Of a stretch of 64,000 nt of DNA, positions 36,919 through 48,655 are shown one piece after another. The stretch's first letter is position 1, and each line of letters starts with the position of its first letter. The stretch is from Macrotis lagotis (taxonomy: Eukaryota; Chordata; Mammalia; Peramelemorphia; Peramelidae): the NCBI RefSeq assembly GCF_037893015.1, contig NC_133661.1, forward strand, positions 188,492,491-188,556,490. Direction: 5' to 3'. The notes below the pieces were generated by a model. It saw only the letters and a program-made list of their open reading frames with translations, made no database searches and was not told the DNA's origin. The position numbers and the translations under genes are program-made.

Positions 36919-37708
36919 CTGATTGTGTTTCCTTTTTTATTTGAATTGTTTTCTTTTTGCTGCTTGCAATAATCTCTCCTTTATTTGAGAGTTCTGGAAT
37001 TTGGCTATAACAGCCATTGTAGTTTTCAGCCTGGGATCTCTTTCTGGAGGGGGTTCCGTGGATTCTTTCAATGGCTATGTGGTTATTTTGTTATATTAGA
37101 TTAGGACAGTTTTCCCTTATTATTTCCTGCAGGATATTTTCCAGGTTCCCTTTTTTGATCTAGGTTTTCTAGTAGTACAATGATTCATAGATTGTCTCTC
37201 CTGGATCTATTTTCCAAGCCATTTGTTTTCCCTAAAAGTACTTTACATTTTCTTCAATTTTTTCAGTCTTTTTATTTTGTTTGATGGAATCTTGTAATCT
37301 TATATATTCATTGGTTTCCATTTGTTCAGTTCTAATTTTTAGGATTTTATTTTATTCAATTAGATTTTGTGTTTTCTCTTCTAGTTGGTTATTTTTACTT
37401 TTAACAGTGATTTCTTTGGTCAATTTTTCATAATTTTCCTGCATGATTCTCATTTCTTTTTTCCATTTTTCTTCTTCTTCATCTTTTTCTTGACTTTAAA
37501 TTCTTTTTTTTAAGATCTTCAATGAGCTTTGTATTTGAGTCCAAATTATAGAGTATTTTGAAACTTCTCCTGTAAGTGATTTTTCATTGCTTTCATCTTC
37601 AGACATGGCATTGTTATCATCTTTGTCTGTAAAGTGTTTTTTGATAGTGAGTGTTCTTTTAGCTTTCTTGCTCATTTTTGTGACTTTTTTTTTTGCTGGG
37701 GCTGGCAT
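36640..37708 (-). pseudogene. L1 ORF1 remnant
   Basis: The first 70 codons (37708-37496) are open: a lysine-rich start MPAPAKKKVTKMSKKAKRTL, then acidic DKDDNNAMSEDE. The coiled-coil region (37500-37200) and RNA-binding part (37100-36650) are recognisable but frame-broken, and a (GT)20 array at 36879-36918 lies in the RNA-binding part. Confidence 0.78.
36879..36918. repeat. (GT)n microsatellite in L1 ORF1
   Basis: About 20 GT units in a dead ORF1. Confidence 0.95.
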
Positions 37709-38155
37709 CTAGTCCCTGGTTTGTTGCTGGCCAAGATGTTGCCTATGCAGTCCAGGCCATATCTTTGCAGAAGTTTGTTTTTTCCCTCTTTTATGTCCAG
37801 GTTCTGATTTAACAAGTGGTCTGTTCCCAACCCAGTCCTGTCAGACTTGTTTGGGGTAGAGACCCTCCCTGCTGTTTTTCTATTTAGCTGCTGGGACCTC
37901 TATTATTCTCAAGCTGTCCAGACCTGTATTGGTTGAAAGCCTCCCACTGGCTTTCCTGCTCTCCTGCTTTCTGGACTTCACTTCCCCTTTTTCCCCCCTA
38001 AGAGACCGACTTTCATTGACAATCCTCCACTCTCGATGAAAACTTCTTTGAATGATGGGATCTGTAATTTTAATGTCTGTTCAGAGGGTTAATTTATCTT
38101 TGGTAGTGAAAAGTTCCAGGAGTATGTTAGCTTCATAACATCATATTGGCTCTGT

Positions 38156-39270
38156 CCCAGAAAATCATTTCTACTTTTTAAGTAATTATTTTCTTCAGAA
38201 AATTTTTGTGTCTATTTTTCCATTTGGCCTAAGCTGTTTTCTTTATTTTTTTGTGTGTGTGTTTGTCCTTTCCCAAGCTGTTGATTCATTTGTCATGACT
38301 TTCATGTATCATTTTCATTTTTCTTCCCAATTTTTCCTTTATCTCTCTTAATTGATTGTCAGAATCCTTCTTGAACTCCCTTTTGACCTGATATCAATTC
38401 ATATTTTTCCTGGATGCTGTGGATATAGGAGCTTTGATTCTTATTTTCTTTCTGAGTGGGTGTTTTGATCTTCCTTGTCACCATTTTAAGTTTCTATGGT
38501 CAATTTTTTCTTTCTTTTATCATTTTCCCATATTTCATCTTGACTTTTTACTCTATATTAAAGTAGGTGTCTGCTTCCAGGTGAAGGGTGTACTATACCA
38601 AGCTTCAAAGGTTTTTGCAACTGTCTTCAGAGATAGTTCCAGGAAGCTCTAAGTTTTCTACTCTTTCCAGATTCTTTTATCTAAGGAGAGATATGTTTAA
38701 TATTCTCCTGGTCTGAATTCTAGTCTATGAGGAAGTACAATCACTCTTTTCTGCCCTGGAAGTATGACAAGGGTCCTCCATTTCCCTGCAGCCACAGGGA
38801 ATGCTAGTGTTCCTCCTTACCCCAGGATTGATACTTAGGACTATGACCTGGATCCTAGTAGGGGAAAAGCAACAGTCCTGCCTCAGTGTTAACAAAAAGA
38901 CCCCTGTAAATCTCCTTCTGACCATGTGTTAAATTGCCTTACCTTGTGTGGACTGAAGCAGCTATTGTCCCAAGGTCTGCTTATGGTTCACTGGGTCTAT
39001 GCTAGTGAAGAGCATTCTGTATTCTGCTCCTCATTCTCTTAGTGCAATTGATCTTTCCTGCTGATCTTTTTAATTCTATCTGGTGTTTGTGGACTGAGAT
39101 GTCCTAAAGCTGTCACTGCTATCATTAATTCAGTTTCCCCCAAGGCCAGATTATTTCACTCCATATGTCTGTGAGTTCTGTCAGTCTAGAATTTGTTTAG
39201 AGTCATTATTTAAAGGTATTTGGAAGGGTTTGTGAAGAATTCACGCAAGTCCCTGTCTTTGACTCCACTT
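38156..39270 (-). mobile_element. Old L1/HAL1 5' portion (coiled coil plus 5'UTR), antisense
   Basis: 38160-38400 resembles the ORF1 coiled-coil region (compare 24150-24300), and 38560-39270 is 5'UTR-like, ending in a 5'-terminal motif near 39266. It may continue the old ORF1 that stops at 30125. It holds one arm of an 89-bp inverted repeat. No open frame. Confidence 0.65.
38594..38682 (+). repeat. Inverted repeat arm 1 (89 bp)
   Basis: Pairs with 39341-39429 in reverse complement with about 4 mismatches in 89 positions. The arms are 658 bases apart. Confidence 0.9.
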
Positions 39271-39340
39271 CTCATTTCTCCTTTTTTTTAAGTTCTTCTC
39301 TTCACTGTTTTACTCTTTCACAAATTGACCTTTTCATTTA

Positions 39341-39429
39341 AGATAAAAGAACCTGGAAAGAGCAGAAAAGTTAGAGCTTCCTGGAACTATCTCTGAAAAC
39401 AGTTGCAAAAACCTTTGAAGCTTGGTATA
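39341..39429 (-). repeat. Inverted repeat arm 2 (89 bp)
   Basis: Reverse complement of 38594-38682. It occupies a place where block A (about 2660-2755) has unrelated sequence, so it looks like a local inverted copy in block B. Confidence 0.9.
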
Positions 39430-39435
39430 ATCACT

Positions 39436-40335
39436 ATTGTTTCTTTTCCCCATTTTTGCTCTATCTGCCTTATTTTGTTCTTAAAATTGTCTTTGGATTC
39501 TTCCAGGATTTATTTCAGATGGGAGAAACATAAGACCAACTTATATTTCACTTTGAAACTTTGGATGTAGAAGTTTTGACTTTGTAATCTTGTGAGTTTG
39601 TATGATGACCTTCCCTATTACTACAGAAACTTTTACAGTCATGTACTTTTTTAGCATGTGATCCATTTATGTTTCCAGTATATATTTCTTAAACTTTTAA
39701 TTCTGTGTTATATTTGAACTTTGCTCCCAAGTACAACCCTAAGCTTCAGGTTTCTCTGCTGCTCTTTTCATAGGTAGTTCTGGGGGATCTGAAACTTTTC
39801 ATTCCTTCCAAAGGACATGATCAAAGTAGGAGTATTTAGTACTCTCTGAGCCTAGGCTCTTGTCTGTAAGAAACCAGGAGCTATTTTCTTTTTACCTTGC
39901 AGCTATCACCAGGGTCGCCTATTCCTTATAGCCACTACTTCTGTTGTATTAGTGCTCTTCTTGCTAAAAGTCTGTAACCCATTATTGTGACTCAGATCTG
40001 CATATGAACAATGCAATAGAGCAAAGGGATCCCTGCAATCATCTCTTGACCATTAGTTAGACACCTCTTTACCATCTATGGACTGAGAGTTCAGGAAGAA
40101 ACCTTCAAGACTATTGCTGGCTTGCCAAGCTCTAGTCTCATGGCAATGACACAATGACACAAATCTTCCCTACCCATCTTCTAGGTTGTCTTCAGTTGGC
40201 AAGCATTTTCAAGCCCAATCCTTTTGTGGATTCTGTTACTCTAGAATTTGCTTTTAGGAGTTATTTTAAAGATGATTGAAGGAGAATTTAGGAAAGATAA
40301 GGTGAGTCCTGCTTTTTCTCTGTCATCCTGGCTCC
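39436..40335 (-). mobile_element. L1-lineage 5' region, antisense relic (block B)
   Basis: Counterpart of 2690-3660, ending with the 5'-terminal motif CATCCTGGCTCCATG near 40335. Older than the duplication. Confidence 0.68.
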
Positions 40336-40549
40336 ATGGTCAAGTTAAAAGATAACCAGATTGCAAACATTCTTACTGACTGTCTCTCACATGAGGATGT
40401 TTTACTTTCCCCTTTCTGCCTCCTGACTTCCCTGGCTTAATTCATATCTCAGATGAAATTCCTTCTATGAGAAGTCTTTTGCATTCCCTACATTTGAAAT
40501 TTATATTACCTGATTGCTATTAGTTTCAGAAATTAGCATACAAAATGAA

Positions 40550-40690
40550 AAGTTAACATTACACAATAGATAGGGAACTGGCCCTGAAGTCCAAAAGCTT
40601 TACCTTCAAAATCTGATTTTGATAAATTAAACAGTGTAACTGTGGATAAGGTGTGTAGCCCATGACTCAGAGGGTTTTTGGATAGACTTC
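40550..40690 (+). mobile_element. Old tRNA-type SINE relic (block B)
   Basis: Counterpart of 3893-4012: 'actggccctgaagtcc' and 'cagtgtaactgtggataag' in order. Confidence 0.6.
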
Positions 40691-40829
40691 AGGAGACCAG
40701 AAAATTTGAATGAGAAAAATGCATCGTTAAATTTTATTATCTTTTACCTAAAATTTACATTTGCTTCAATCATTTAAAAACATTTTTATTGGAGGAGGCC
40801 AAAGACTTCAAAAGACTATAATAGTTGTC

Positions 40830-40830
<1 letters not shown>

Positions 40831-40878
<48 letters not shown>
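40831..40878. repeat. (CA)n microsatellite
   Basis: About 24 CA units, counterpart of 4130-4161. Confidence 0.97.
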
Positions 40879-40879
<1 letters not shown>

Positions 40880-41367
40880 TAAAAACATTTGATTTATGAT
40901 CTGACTGAGGAGAATGACCTTGGGAATTCAATTGTTACTCTCTAAAAGTATATCAGAAATATCATAGAGAACTATTCATAATCTTTGAGAGTTACAAGGC
41001 AGGTAAATGGTTATGGTAATGATACAAAAGAAATAAACATGGAGGATAAAAGGTTTATTAGAAGTTTGTATAGATTTATCTTTTGGATTATTATTATTCC
41101 AAGACATCTGAAGAACTTATGACAAAAATCTCTCTGGGACCAAACTTTCTTCCAATGAATGAGGAGAATTCAATCCCTTATCCACCTTCCTGGTTCATAT
41201 CACCCAACAACAAAGATAGATGGGCCAGATGAGAAGACATTAATCAGCAATAAGAGAAGAATATTTATTTGTTGAAGCTACAACAGCTCAATTTAAATTT
41301 AGAGTGACTGAAATTAACAAAATGTTGCTAATGAATCCATAGGACAATTTCTGAAGGCTCTATGTAA

Positions 41368-41369
<2 letters not shown>

Positions 41370-41424
<55 letters not shown>
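41370..41424. repeat. (CT)n microsatellite
   Basis: About 26 CT units, counterpart of 4665-4727. The stretch 41425-44898 has no gene; it carries MIR relics near 42125-42250 and 43025-43150 and otherwise AT-rich sequence shared with block A. Confidence 0.97.
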
Positions 41425-41426
<2 letters not shown>

Positions 41427-43024
41427 ACCTCCCGATGAAAATATATACCTGCAGCCTATCTACATTTAAAAATGTACTTTCAGTGGTATTATTTTAGAAA
41501 TACTATAAAATGTATGTATGCTATTTATGAACTTAAACCTTTGCAAAACCATTACTTTTTTTGCTGTTTCTTTACATTCTTAAACACAGTTATGATCAAA
41601 TTATGAATTTTATTTATTTTCTTTATGCCATTGGACTTCTGATTTTAAATTGTTTCCTTTCATTCTGATCCAGGTATTAATATTTATAATGTTTTAAAAA
41701 TATTTGTTTACCTTATACTCTGATTCTCCAAATAGAGATTTGAAAATCATTTCATTTTTGTGTTACTGACTAAAAGAATATTGGAACTTTTGCTAGTATT
41801 CATATGACTTGATTTACAAAATAAGTTCTTAAATGAATATATAAAGATGAAATTTTCTGACATTAATTATGTTTACTTGGAAAGAGCTATTTTAAGAATT
41901 GATTCTCATGGTCGTATGTTTGCCTAGACATCTTCCTCTCCCAAACCTGACCTTAGCTCTGGTTATGTTCAAGTTCATTCTCTCATTTCACTGTTTTTTG
42001 GTGTAGATATTTAGAAAATATTGCTTAAATTTAAATGTTTATTTTTTCTTGAACCATAGTAAATGCTATTAAGATATTCATTCAGATCCATGAGTAGGTC
42101 AATGTATCACTGATAATTTTTGATGTGAAAACTGAAGATTAGAGATCAGAAATGACTTTCAAGGTGCCATATATAATAGTAGATGAATGATGGAAGAATC
42201 AGACTTAGATTCTCTCCCTCTGAATCTAGTATTTTTGCCACCTTATTATCCAGTGAGATTATATAAACAAATATGTGTGTATACACATATATACATGCAA
42301 GTATATTATATACTTAATGCTTTGCAATTAAATGATAAAGAAAAAATATATATTGTTATTATTTCTTCTATGAAGTGATGATTCACTTTTTTCTATGGTT
42401 GAAACATCTGTCCCAAAGAAATAACTGATGTCTTATAAATGATCATTCCAATAGTTCATATTAATTAGTTAAGTAAGGCAGTGCTGTTATTCTGTTTATC
42501 TTAAGAAGCAAATGGTCTGGTTGATTCAGTCGAGTGTGCTGTATTAATTATTCACAATAGAAAAGGGTATGGTAAATTTCAGTAGTCAACCTAACAACCA
42601 TGTTTTGGTAAGGCCAGTGCTAAGGGACATCAATCAATAGCTCAAAAACAAAAATGATAGAAGTTAAATTTTCGCTTCCAGTTTATGTTTTAACATATTT
42701 GAGGTTTATCTATACATAAATAACAATAAATAACAGTGTTGTTTGATACCATGGCAAAAAAGATAGGATTACTGCTTTTCATATATGCTTTTTTTTTTGC
42801 AGTGCTTAGAAAGACTTTACACATACTCTCTTCTGCTTAAATTGTTAATTAAGGAGGGGTGGACACATGACTGATTTTTTAGGATTGATATCACCTAAGG
42901 AGGACTTATCAAAACAATTACATGTACACTCCTTGTGAATTGTTTGTTTTTCAGAAATACTGATGGTTTCATGGTGGTTTGATTCTCCAGGAATTCAGAT
43001 GAATAACTGAAGGGAAGACTTTGA

Positions 43025-43150
43025 ACATTCTCTTATTCAGAAAAAAACTGAGACACAAAATGGTTAAGGTCATCTATAGTGTCATAGAACTAGCCAGCAA
43101 TATAACTTAGGGTTAATTCCATGATTTTCAAATTCTAGTTTTGATTTCTA
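43025..43150 (-). mobile_element. MIR relic, antisense (block B)
   Basis: Counterpart of 6446-6585: 'ctgagacacaaaatggttaa', 'ctagccagcaatataactta'. Confidence 0.6.
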
Positions 43151-44897
43151 ATTACACTATTTTTGACCTTTCCTTCTCTGATTGAATAAAATATTCCAAG
43201 AAGTTCTAAGACTCACCTTAATCTCTCTATCATCCATGTAACTTCCTTGAACCTCTTATGGACTAAATTCACTTTTGTGTAATGCATAACTCCAGGTTCT
43301 GGAGATACAAAGATAGAAACTACACCAATATTACTTTCAAGGTGCCTTAAAGCCTATTAATGTTTTGAGTGGGAATGTAGTAATAAGTACACATCCATAA
43401 TAGTAATGGAGGGTGAGTTTAGTGAAAAAGATCAAAGATATATAATTCTGAGGGCAGAAGTGATCATTTTCATCTGGAGTGTTCTAGGCAGAATTTATGA
43501 TATAGTATTTAAATTGGTTATCTTTGGGAAGTTATACTTTTGGAATGTTGAAAAGAAATGAAAGTCATTAAAATATTTCTAAATACATACTTTGAATTTA
43601 CTCACTTTCCTCTAAATTCAAAATGATTTTTAAATTTTAAAAATAGTTTTGAATAATTGACTTTCCTCAGCTACACAACAGAGTTAATTCTGAAGAACAC
43701 AGAAGATTTTCGAATGTTATGATTCCTTTCATCAAGGGCTTGAAAGGCTTTCATAATGAAGAGGAATGTGACTTCATTTTGCTTTAGTTCAAGAAGGTAT
43801 AACAATATATTGACTTTGTGGAGAAGCAGATTTTGGCTCACTGAAAAAAAATGTTCCTGATGTTGGAAGATTTCAAAAATAGCAATAGAGTTCCTCTCCA
43901 TTAAAGTTATTTAAGCAGAAGTTAGATGACCACTTGTCAAGGAGGGTTTAGGAAATTCATTCAGGAATGGGATAAACTAGTTGATTGTAGTAACACTTTT
44001 TTGAACTGTGCTTCTTTTATTCTATTATTCAGACAGGTCCATAATTTTATGTGATCTGTGTGAGATACAGAATTGAAATCTAGTCCTTTTGCCTCAATTA
44101 CCATAGAGGAAATCTGCTTTTCTTACAATTGATATCATAGAATATAAAGAAATATTGGTTTCTTTGCCTATAAAATTAGAAGGAATAGACTACATTAATT
44201 CTAATATTTTTCAGGTTTAAATCTTTGCTTATCAGTTCAGAGGTGAAAGTTAAAGTCTAGATGAAATTGGATATATATCTAATTATAAAAAATTTAAAAG
44301 GAATAAAATTTTAGGAAAACCATAACATTTTAATTTTATAGGGTAACTCAAATTACATCCATTGATTCCTTTTTATGAACTATGAATAGCATCTACTTTT
44401 TAGTAATTTTATTTCTTATTCTTATGTGCTTTGAGCCTAATAGGCTAACAAAATTTTGACAAGGGGAGGTCTTTGCAAAGCAGTCTAAAAGAATAAATAA
44501 AAATGCCATGGGAAATTGCCATATAGTAAGAGCTTGATAAGGTATTTTATTTTCATTTATTCAATTCACTTATTATACTTTTGTATGTTGGTGTGTAATC
44601 AATTGATCATGAAGTTCTAACCAGTTTGTTTTCTTTCAACAGTTTAGGCATACTCTGTATTGTTTTATTTTACCTATTACTTTTCTTGACACACAGCTTC
44701 AATTTATATAATTTTGCCTATATTCAAATATACAAGGAAAATTTTGAAACAGCCTCTATCTCGATTATTTTAAATACTAAATCAGTGATGGGGATTAATA
44801 AAGGATCAGTATATGTCTTCTATAGCTGTAATATGCTAGAATACTTCTGAATGGCAAGGGAATACAGAAAATGAAATGTGTCTGTGTGTGGTTGAAT

Positions 44898-44898
<1 letters not shown>

Positions 44899-44947
<49 letters not shown>
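44899..44947. repeat. (GT)n microsatellite upstream of OR
   Basis: About 24 GT units, 170 bases upstream of the intact OR start, at the same place as the array at 8780. Confidence 0.97.
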
Positions 44948-45059
44948 ATTCACAAGTCCTAAGCAAGGTTTAAAGATGTATCAATATATCAGCCAAGGAA
45001 ATTTGTCTTTGAATTTTTTCTTGCAATTTTATTTTCATAATTAATCATATGACATTATT

Positions 45060-45086
45060 CTCATTTCTTTTTCCACTTTCTCACAG
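45060..45086 (+). promoter_or_regulatory. Splice acceptor of the OR coding exon (block B)
   Basis: Pyrimidine-rich run ending TTTCTCACAG with AG at 45085-45086, 33 bases before the ATG at 45120. Almost identical to block A. Confidence 0.72.
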
Positions 45087-45119
45087 AAAACTTCTAATCC
45101 AATTGTAACATTTCAAACC

Positions 45120-46079
45120 ATGGAACAAGCAAATTATTCAGTAGTAGCTGAGTTTATGTTGCTGGGGTTTTCTGGATCCACAGAACTCCAGATTTTCTAC
45201 TTTGCATTTTTTACCATGTTTTATATGGCTATTTTACTGGGTAATTTCCTTATTGTGCTCACAGTGATCTCTGAACCTAACCTGCACACTCCCATGTACT
45301 TCCTGCTCAGCAACCTCTCTTTCATTGATGTGTGCCTGTCCACTTTTGCCACTCCCAAGATGATTGCAGACTTCCTTTTGGAACACAAAAGCATATCCTT
45401 TGATGGCTGCATGACCCAGATATTTTTTCTTCATGTCTTTGCTGGGGGTGAGATGGTGTTGCTTGTAGCCATGGCATATGATAGATATGTTGCCATTTGC
45501 AAACCTCTGCACTACACAACCATTATGAGTTTGCAGAAGTGTACAGGCTTAGTTGTGGCTTCATGGATCATTGGAATCCTGCACTCCTTGAGCCAGTTGG
45601 CCTTCACTGTGAACCTTCCCTTCTGTGGCCCTAATAAAGTAGACAGCTTTTTCTGTGATCTTCCTTTGGTAATCAAACTTGCCTGTGTGGATACATATAT
45701 TCTGGAGATAATGATGCTCTCTGACAGTGGACTTATGGCCATGACCTCCTTCACACTATTGCTGATTTCTTATACTGTCATCTTGGTGACTTTGAGGCGA
45801 CATTCATCAGCTGCCAAAGCTAAGGCACGAGCCACCTTGACAGCTCATATTACTGTTGTAACACTATTCTTTGGACCTTGCATTTTTATCTATGCCTGGC
45901 CATTCAGCAATTTTCCAGCTGATAAAGTACTCTCTGTATTTTATACAGTTTTCACACCTCTCTTAAACCCCATCATCTATACCTTGAGAAACAAAGAGAT
46001 GAAATTAGCCATGAGGAAACTAAGAAGCCAACTCATGAATGCCAGACAACCCTGGGCAATGAGGGCATCTCATCATTAA
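45120..46079 (+). CDS. Olfactory receptor, OR4K-type, intact
   Basis: A 319-residue class II odorant receptor on a single coding exon, the usual length. It is a G-protein-coupled receptor of the olfactory sensory neuron membrane, expected to signal through Golf and cAMP. Visible marks are the N-glycosylation site NYS (5-7), GN in TM1 (41-42), LHTPMYFLL (55-63), Cys97 before TM3, MAYDRYVAIC (118-127, DRY at 121-123), loop cysteines 169, 179 and 189, the TM6 segment [18 protein letters not shown] (241-258) and NPIIY in TM7 (283-287). The start is chosen because it directly precedes the glycosylation site and lies 33 bases after a conserved splice acceptor. The helix-6 entry reads AKARATLTAH where KALSTCSAH or KAFSTLSAH is more usual. 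It resembles the OR4K group from recalled sequences; exact orthology is not claimed. Its duplicate at 9000-9959 is dead. Ligand unknown. Confidence 0.95.
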   Translation: MEQANYSVVAEFMLLGFSGSTELQIFYFAFFTMFYMAILLGNFLIVLTVISEPNLHTPMYFLLSNLSFIDVCLSTFATPKMIADFLLEHKSISFDGCMTQIFFLHVFAGGEMVLLVAMAYDRYVAICKPLHYTTIMSLQKCTGLVVASWIIGILHSLSQLAFTVNLPFCGPNKVDSFFCDLPLVIKLACVDTYILEIMMLSDSGLMAMTSFTLLLISYTVILVTLRRHSSAAKAKARATLTAHITVVTLFFGPCIFIYAWPFSNFPADKVLSVFYTVFTPLLNPIIYTLRNKEMKLAMRKLRSQLMNARQPWAMRASHH

Positions 46080-46173
46080 ACCCCTTATTCATAGTCATTG
46101 TTTATTTTCAATCTGTTTCTTATGTTCTGTAATAGTGATCATCTATTACTGTGTTAAAGACAAACCAGATGGG

Positions 46174-46323
46174 CGCGGCTCGATGATGCAGTGGATAGAG
46201 CACCAGCCATGGAGTCCAGAGTACCTGAGTTCAAATCTGACCTCAGACACTTAATAATTACCTAGCTGTTTGGCCTTGGGCGAACCACTTAACCCCATTG
46301 CCTTGCAAAAACTTTAAAAAAAT
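46174..46323 (+). mobile_element. SINE (WSINE1-like), block B specific
   Basis: Flanks AAACCAGATGGG and AAGCCAGTTGGG are the target-site duplication. Block A keeps the empty site (near 10047-10060), which proves insertion after the duplication. About 100 bases past the OR stop. Confidence 0.93.
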
Positions 46324-46442
46324 AAGCCAGTTGGGAAAAATCATGTCTTTTTCATTGCCTTCTCATATATCCTAAAATTTTTCTTTATCAATCACACTAA
46401 CTGCATATGTTTTGTGGATAAAAAATGTACTACAGCTATGTT

Positions 46443-46443
<1 letters not shown>

Positions 46444-46482
<39 letters not shown>

Positions 46483-46506
46483 GAGAGAGACAGAGACAGA
46501 GAAAGG
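46444..46506. repeat. (GA)n/(GACA)n compound microsatellite
   Basis: GA units followed by five GACA units, then mixed GAGACA. Block A has only a short GAGAGAGACAGAGAGG at the matching place (10168-10185). 46600-46843 is block-B-only sequence that looks like an old interspersed repeat ('catagagcttacagtacatt'). Confidence 0.95.
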
Positions 46507-46842
46507 AGATAAGTTACAGATGTGTAAAATATATGCATTCTATACATATAGATCTACATATATAATCTGTATTATATCTCTCTATTGTAAGTTAAGCAAA
46601 CAAATGAATTTTATTTTGCCATTTATATTAAAGATATTTTAAAATTTTTGGTTTGATATTAAAGATGTTCATTGCATTATGACATAGTGAATTGCAGACC
46701 AGCTCTGGAATCTGTAAATCAGCAAGTATTAATTTTTTTTGTTATCTGCCTGACACTGGAGAATAGATAGATATATATGATCCCTTGAAAAGGCAGCCCT
46801 TGTTCTCATAGAGCTTACAGTACATTGAAGGAAGCAATATAT

Positions 46843-46855
46843 AAAAGGTAGCTGA
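46843..46855. repeat. Target-site duplication, left copy (AAAAGGTAGCTGA)
   Basis: Perfect 13-bp match to 50094-50106, bracketing the HAL1-like insertion. Confidence 0.95.
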
Positions 46856-47592
46856 GGGTGGGTGGAGCCAAGATGGGGACAAGAATGGATCTTGTCTTAG
46901 GTGCTCTCTCATAAATCTTTGAAACTAAGGACTTTGACTAAATTTTCAAGAGACAGAACCCACAGAGGGACCCAATGAAGCAGTTCTCCTACTCAAGGTA
47001 ACCTGGAAAAGAGCAGAAAGGCTCTGCTCCCCGGGGTTGGAGGGGCAGTCCACCAGAGGGGTGGCCCACCAGAGGGAAAGAACTTCCGCCCCCGGGAGGC
47101 AGGCCCTGGGCACTGGTAGCCATGCCTCACAGCAGCAGGGGAGTTTCCTGAGCTATGCCCCGGGGAACACCACACACAAATTGGGGGAACATGCCAGAGA
47201 GAGCATGTGAAGTCCAGCCCTCAGGGCACACAGCTAGCAGCATGGCCACTGCATTCCAGATCCAGGAAACAGAAGCAGGCCAAGTCAGTAAGCAGGAGCC
47301 CCCAGGGCATGAGGCCATTGAGCTGAGGGAAGGGAGTGAAGAGAGACTGCCCAGCTCTGTCCTCTGCCCCTGGAACAAGACTTTGAGGCTCTGAACACAT
47401 TCAGATCCTGATTGAAGTCTAAGTCCCCCCATAGAACAGCAGGGGCCCCCCTCCACATCAGCCCCATAGCAGAGAGGGGCACATATGGTCATTCACAGAC
47501 CAGGAGAAAGGACAGAGCCTCAAACACTGAGACCCTTTTGGGAGGGTCCCAAAAGCTCAGGAAGCACCCCAAAACAGGCTTAGGCTGGGAAA

Positions 47593-48655
47593 ATGAGCAA
47601 GCAGAGAAAAAAGAGGAACACCATTGACAAAGACATTATCTATGATACCAAGAAGGATCAATATACACAGTCTAAAGATGAGGAAGAACAAGCTCCTGCA
47701 TCTAAAGACTCCAAGAAAAACAGAAACTGGGATCAGGCTATGATAGAGCTCAAAAAAGACTTTGAAAATAAAATGAGGGAGTTAGAAGAAAAACTGGGAA
47801 AAGAAATGAGAGAGATGCAGGAAAAACATGAAAAAGAAGTCAGCAGCCTAGTCAAGGGAATCCAAAAAAATGCTGAAGAAAATAGCATGTTAAAAAACCA
47901 GCTTAGGTCAAATGGATAAAACAGTTCAAAAAGTTATTGAGGAAAAGAAAGCTTTAAAAAGCAAAATTGGCCAGATGGAAAAAAGAGATAAGAAAACCCT
48001 CTGAGGAAACAAATCCTTCAGACAAAGAATAGAACTCAGGGAGATTGATGAATTTATGAGAAATCAGGACACATTACTTCAAAACCAAAAAAAAAAAATG
48101 AAAATATAGAAGAAAATGTGAAACATCTCATTGAAAAAAAACAATTCATATGGAAAACAGATTTAGGAAAGATAATTTAAAAATTATTGGAATACCTGAA
48201 AGTCATGATCAGGAAAAGAGCCTTGAAATCATTTTCAAAGAATTACTACAGGAAAAGTGCCCTGATATCCTAGAAGCAGAGGACAAAATAGAAATGGAGA
48301 GAATCCACCAGTCCCCCCGAGAAAGAGATCCCAAAAAAACAACCCTAGGAATATTATAGCCAAGTTCCAGAACTCCCAAGTCAAAGAGGAAATATCACAA
48401 GCAGCCAGAAGGACACAATTCAAATATCATGGAGCTGCAGTCAGGATCACACAGGATTTAGCAGCAACTAAATTAAAAGCTCATAGTGCTTGGAATATAA
48501 TATACTGGAAGGCAAAAGAGCTTAGAATGCAGCCAAGAATCAACTACCCAGCATGACTGAATGTCCTCTTCCAGGGAAAAAAGATGGACTTTCAGTGAAC
48601 CAGGGGAACTTTAAATGTTCCTGTTGGAATGGCCAGAGCTGAAAAGAATGTTTGA
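47593..48655 (+). pseudogene. HAL1-like ORF1 (RNA-binding protein), lightly broken
   Basis: Start MSKQRKKRNTIDKDIIYDTK at 47593, a long charged coiled coil (IELKKDFENKMRELEEKLGK), then the RNA-binding domain (MENRFRKDNLKIIGIPESHD, HQSPRERDPKK at 48150-48359) and the C-terminal QFKYHGAAVRITQDLAATKL and LRMQPRINYPA, ending at TGA 48653-48655. Frame changes after 47919 and after 48340, and stops between, disable it. About 350 residues would be the intact length. In L1 the product forms trimers that coat the RNA. Confidence 0.85.

Larger units (their letters stand above)
30627..38155 (-). mobile_element. L1 LINE, near full-length, antisense, broken
   Basis: In minus-strand order: 5' end near 38155 (GGGACAGAGCCAATATGATG), 5'UTR to 37709, ORF1 37708 to about 36640, spacer holding a SINE and a second L1 fragment, ORF2 about 34840 to 31100, then a 3'UTR with a C-rich (G-rich on the element strand) tract at 30706-30725. 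More diverged than the 13-28 kb L1s and of a different subfamily (ORF1 begins MPAPAKKKVTKMSKKAKR). Confidence 0.87.

Noticed and set aside
30627-38155. Possibility of an LTR or endogenous retrovirus in the repeat stack
   Set aside because: No long terminal repeats, primer-binding site or gag/pol/env-type protein segments were recognised; all readable motifs are L1 ORF1 or ORF2.
47127-47492. 121-codon minus-strand frame
   Set aside because: Antisense to the 5'UTR of the HAL1-like element, without similarity to any domain I know.
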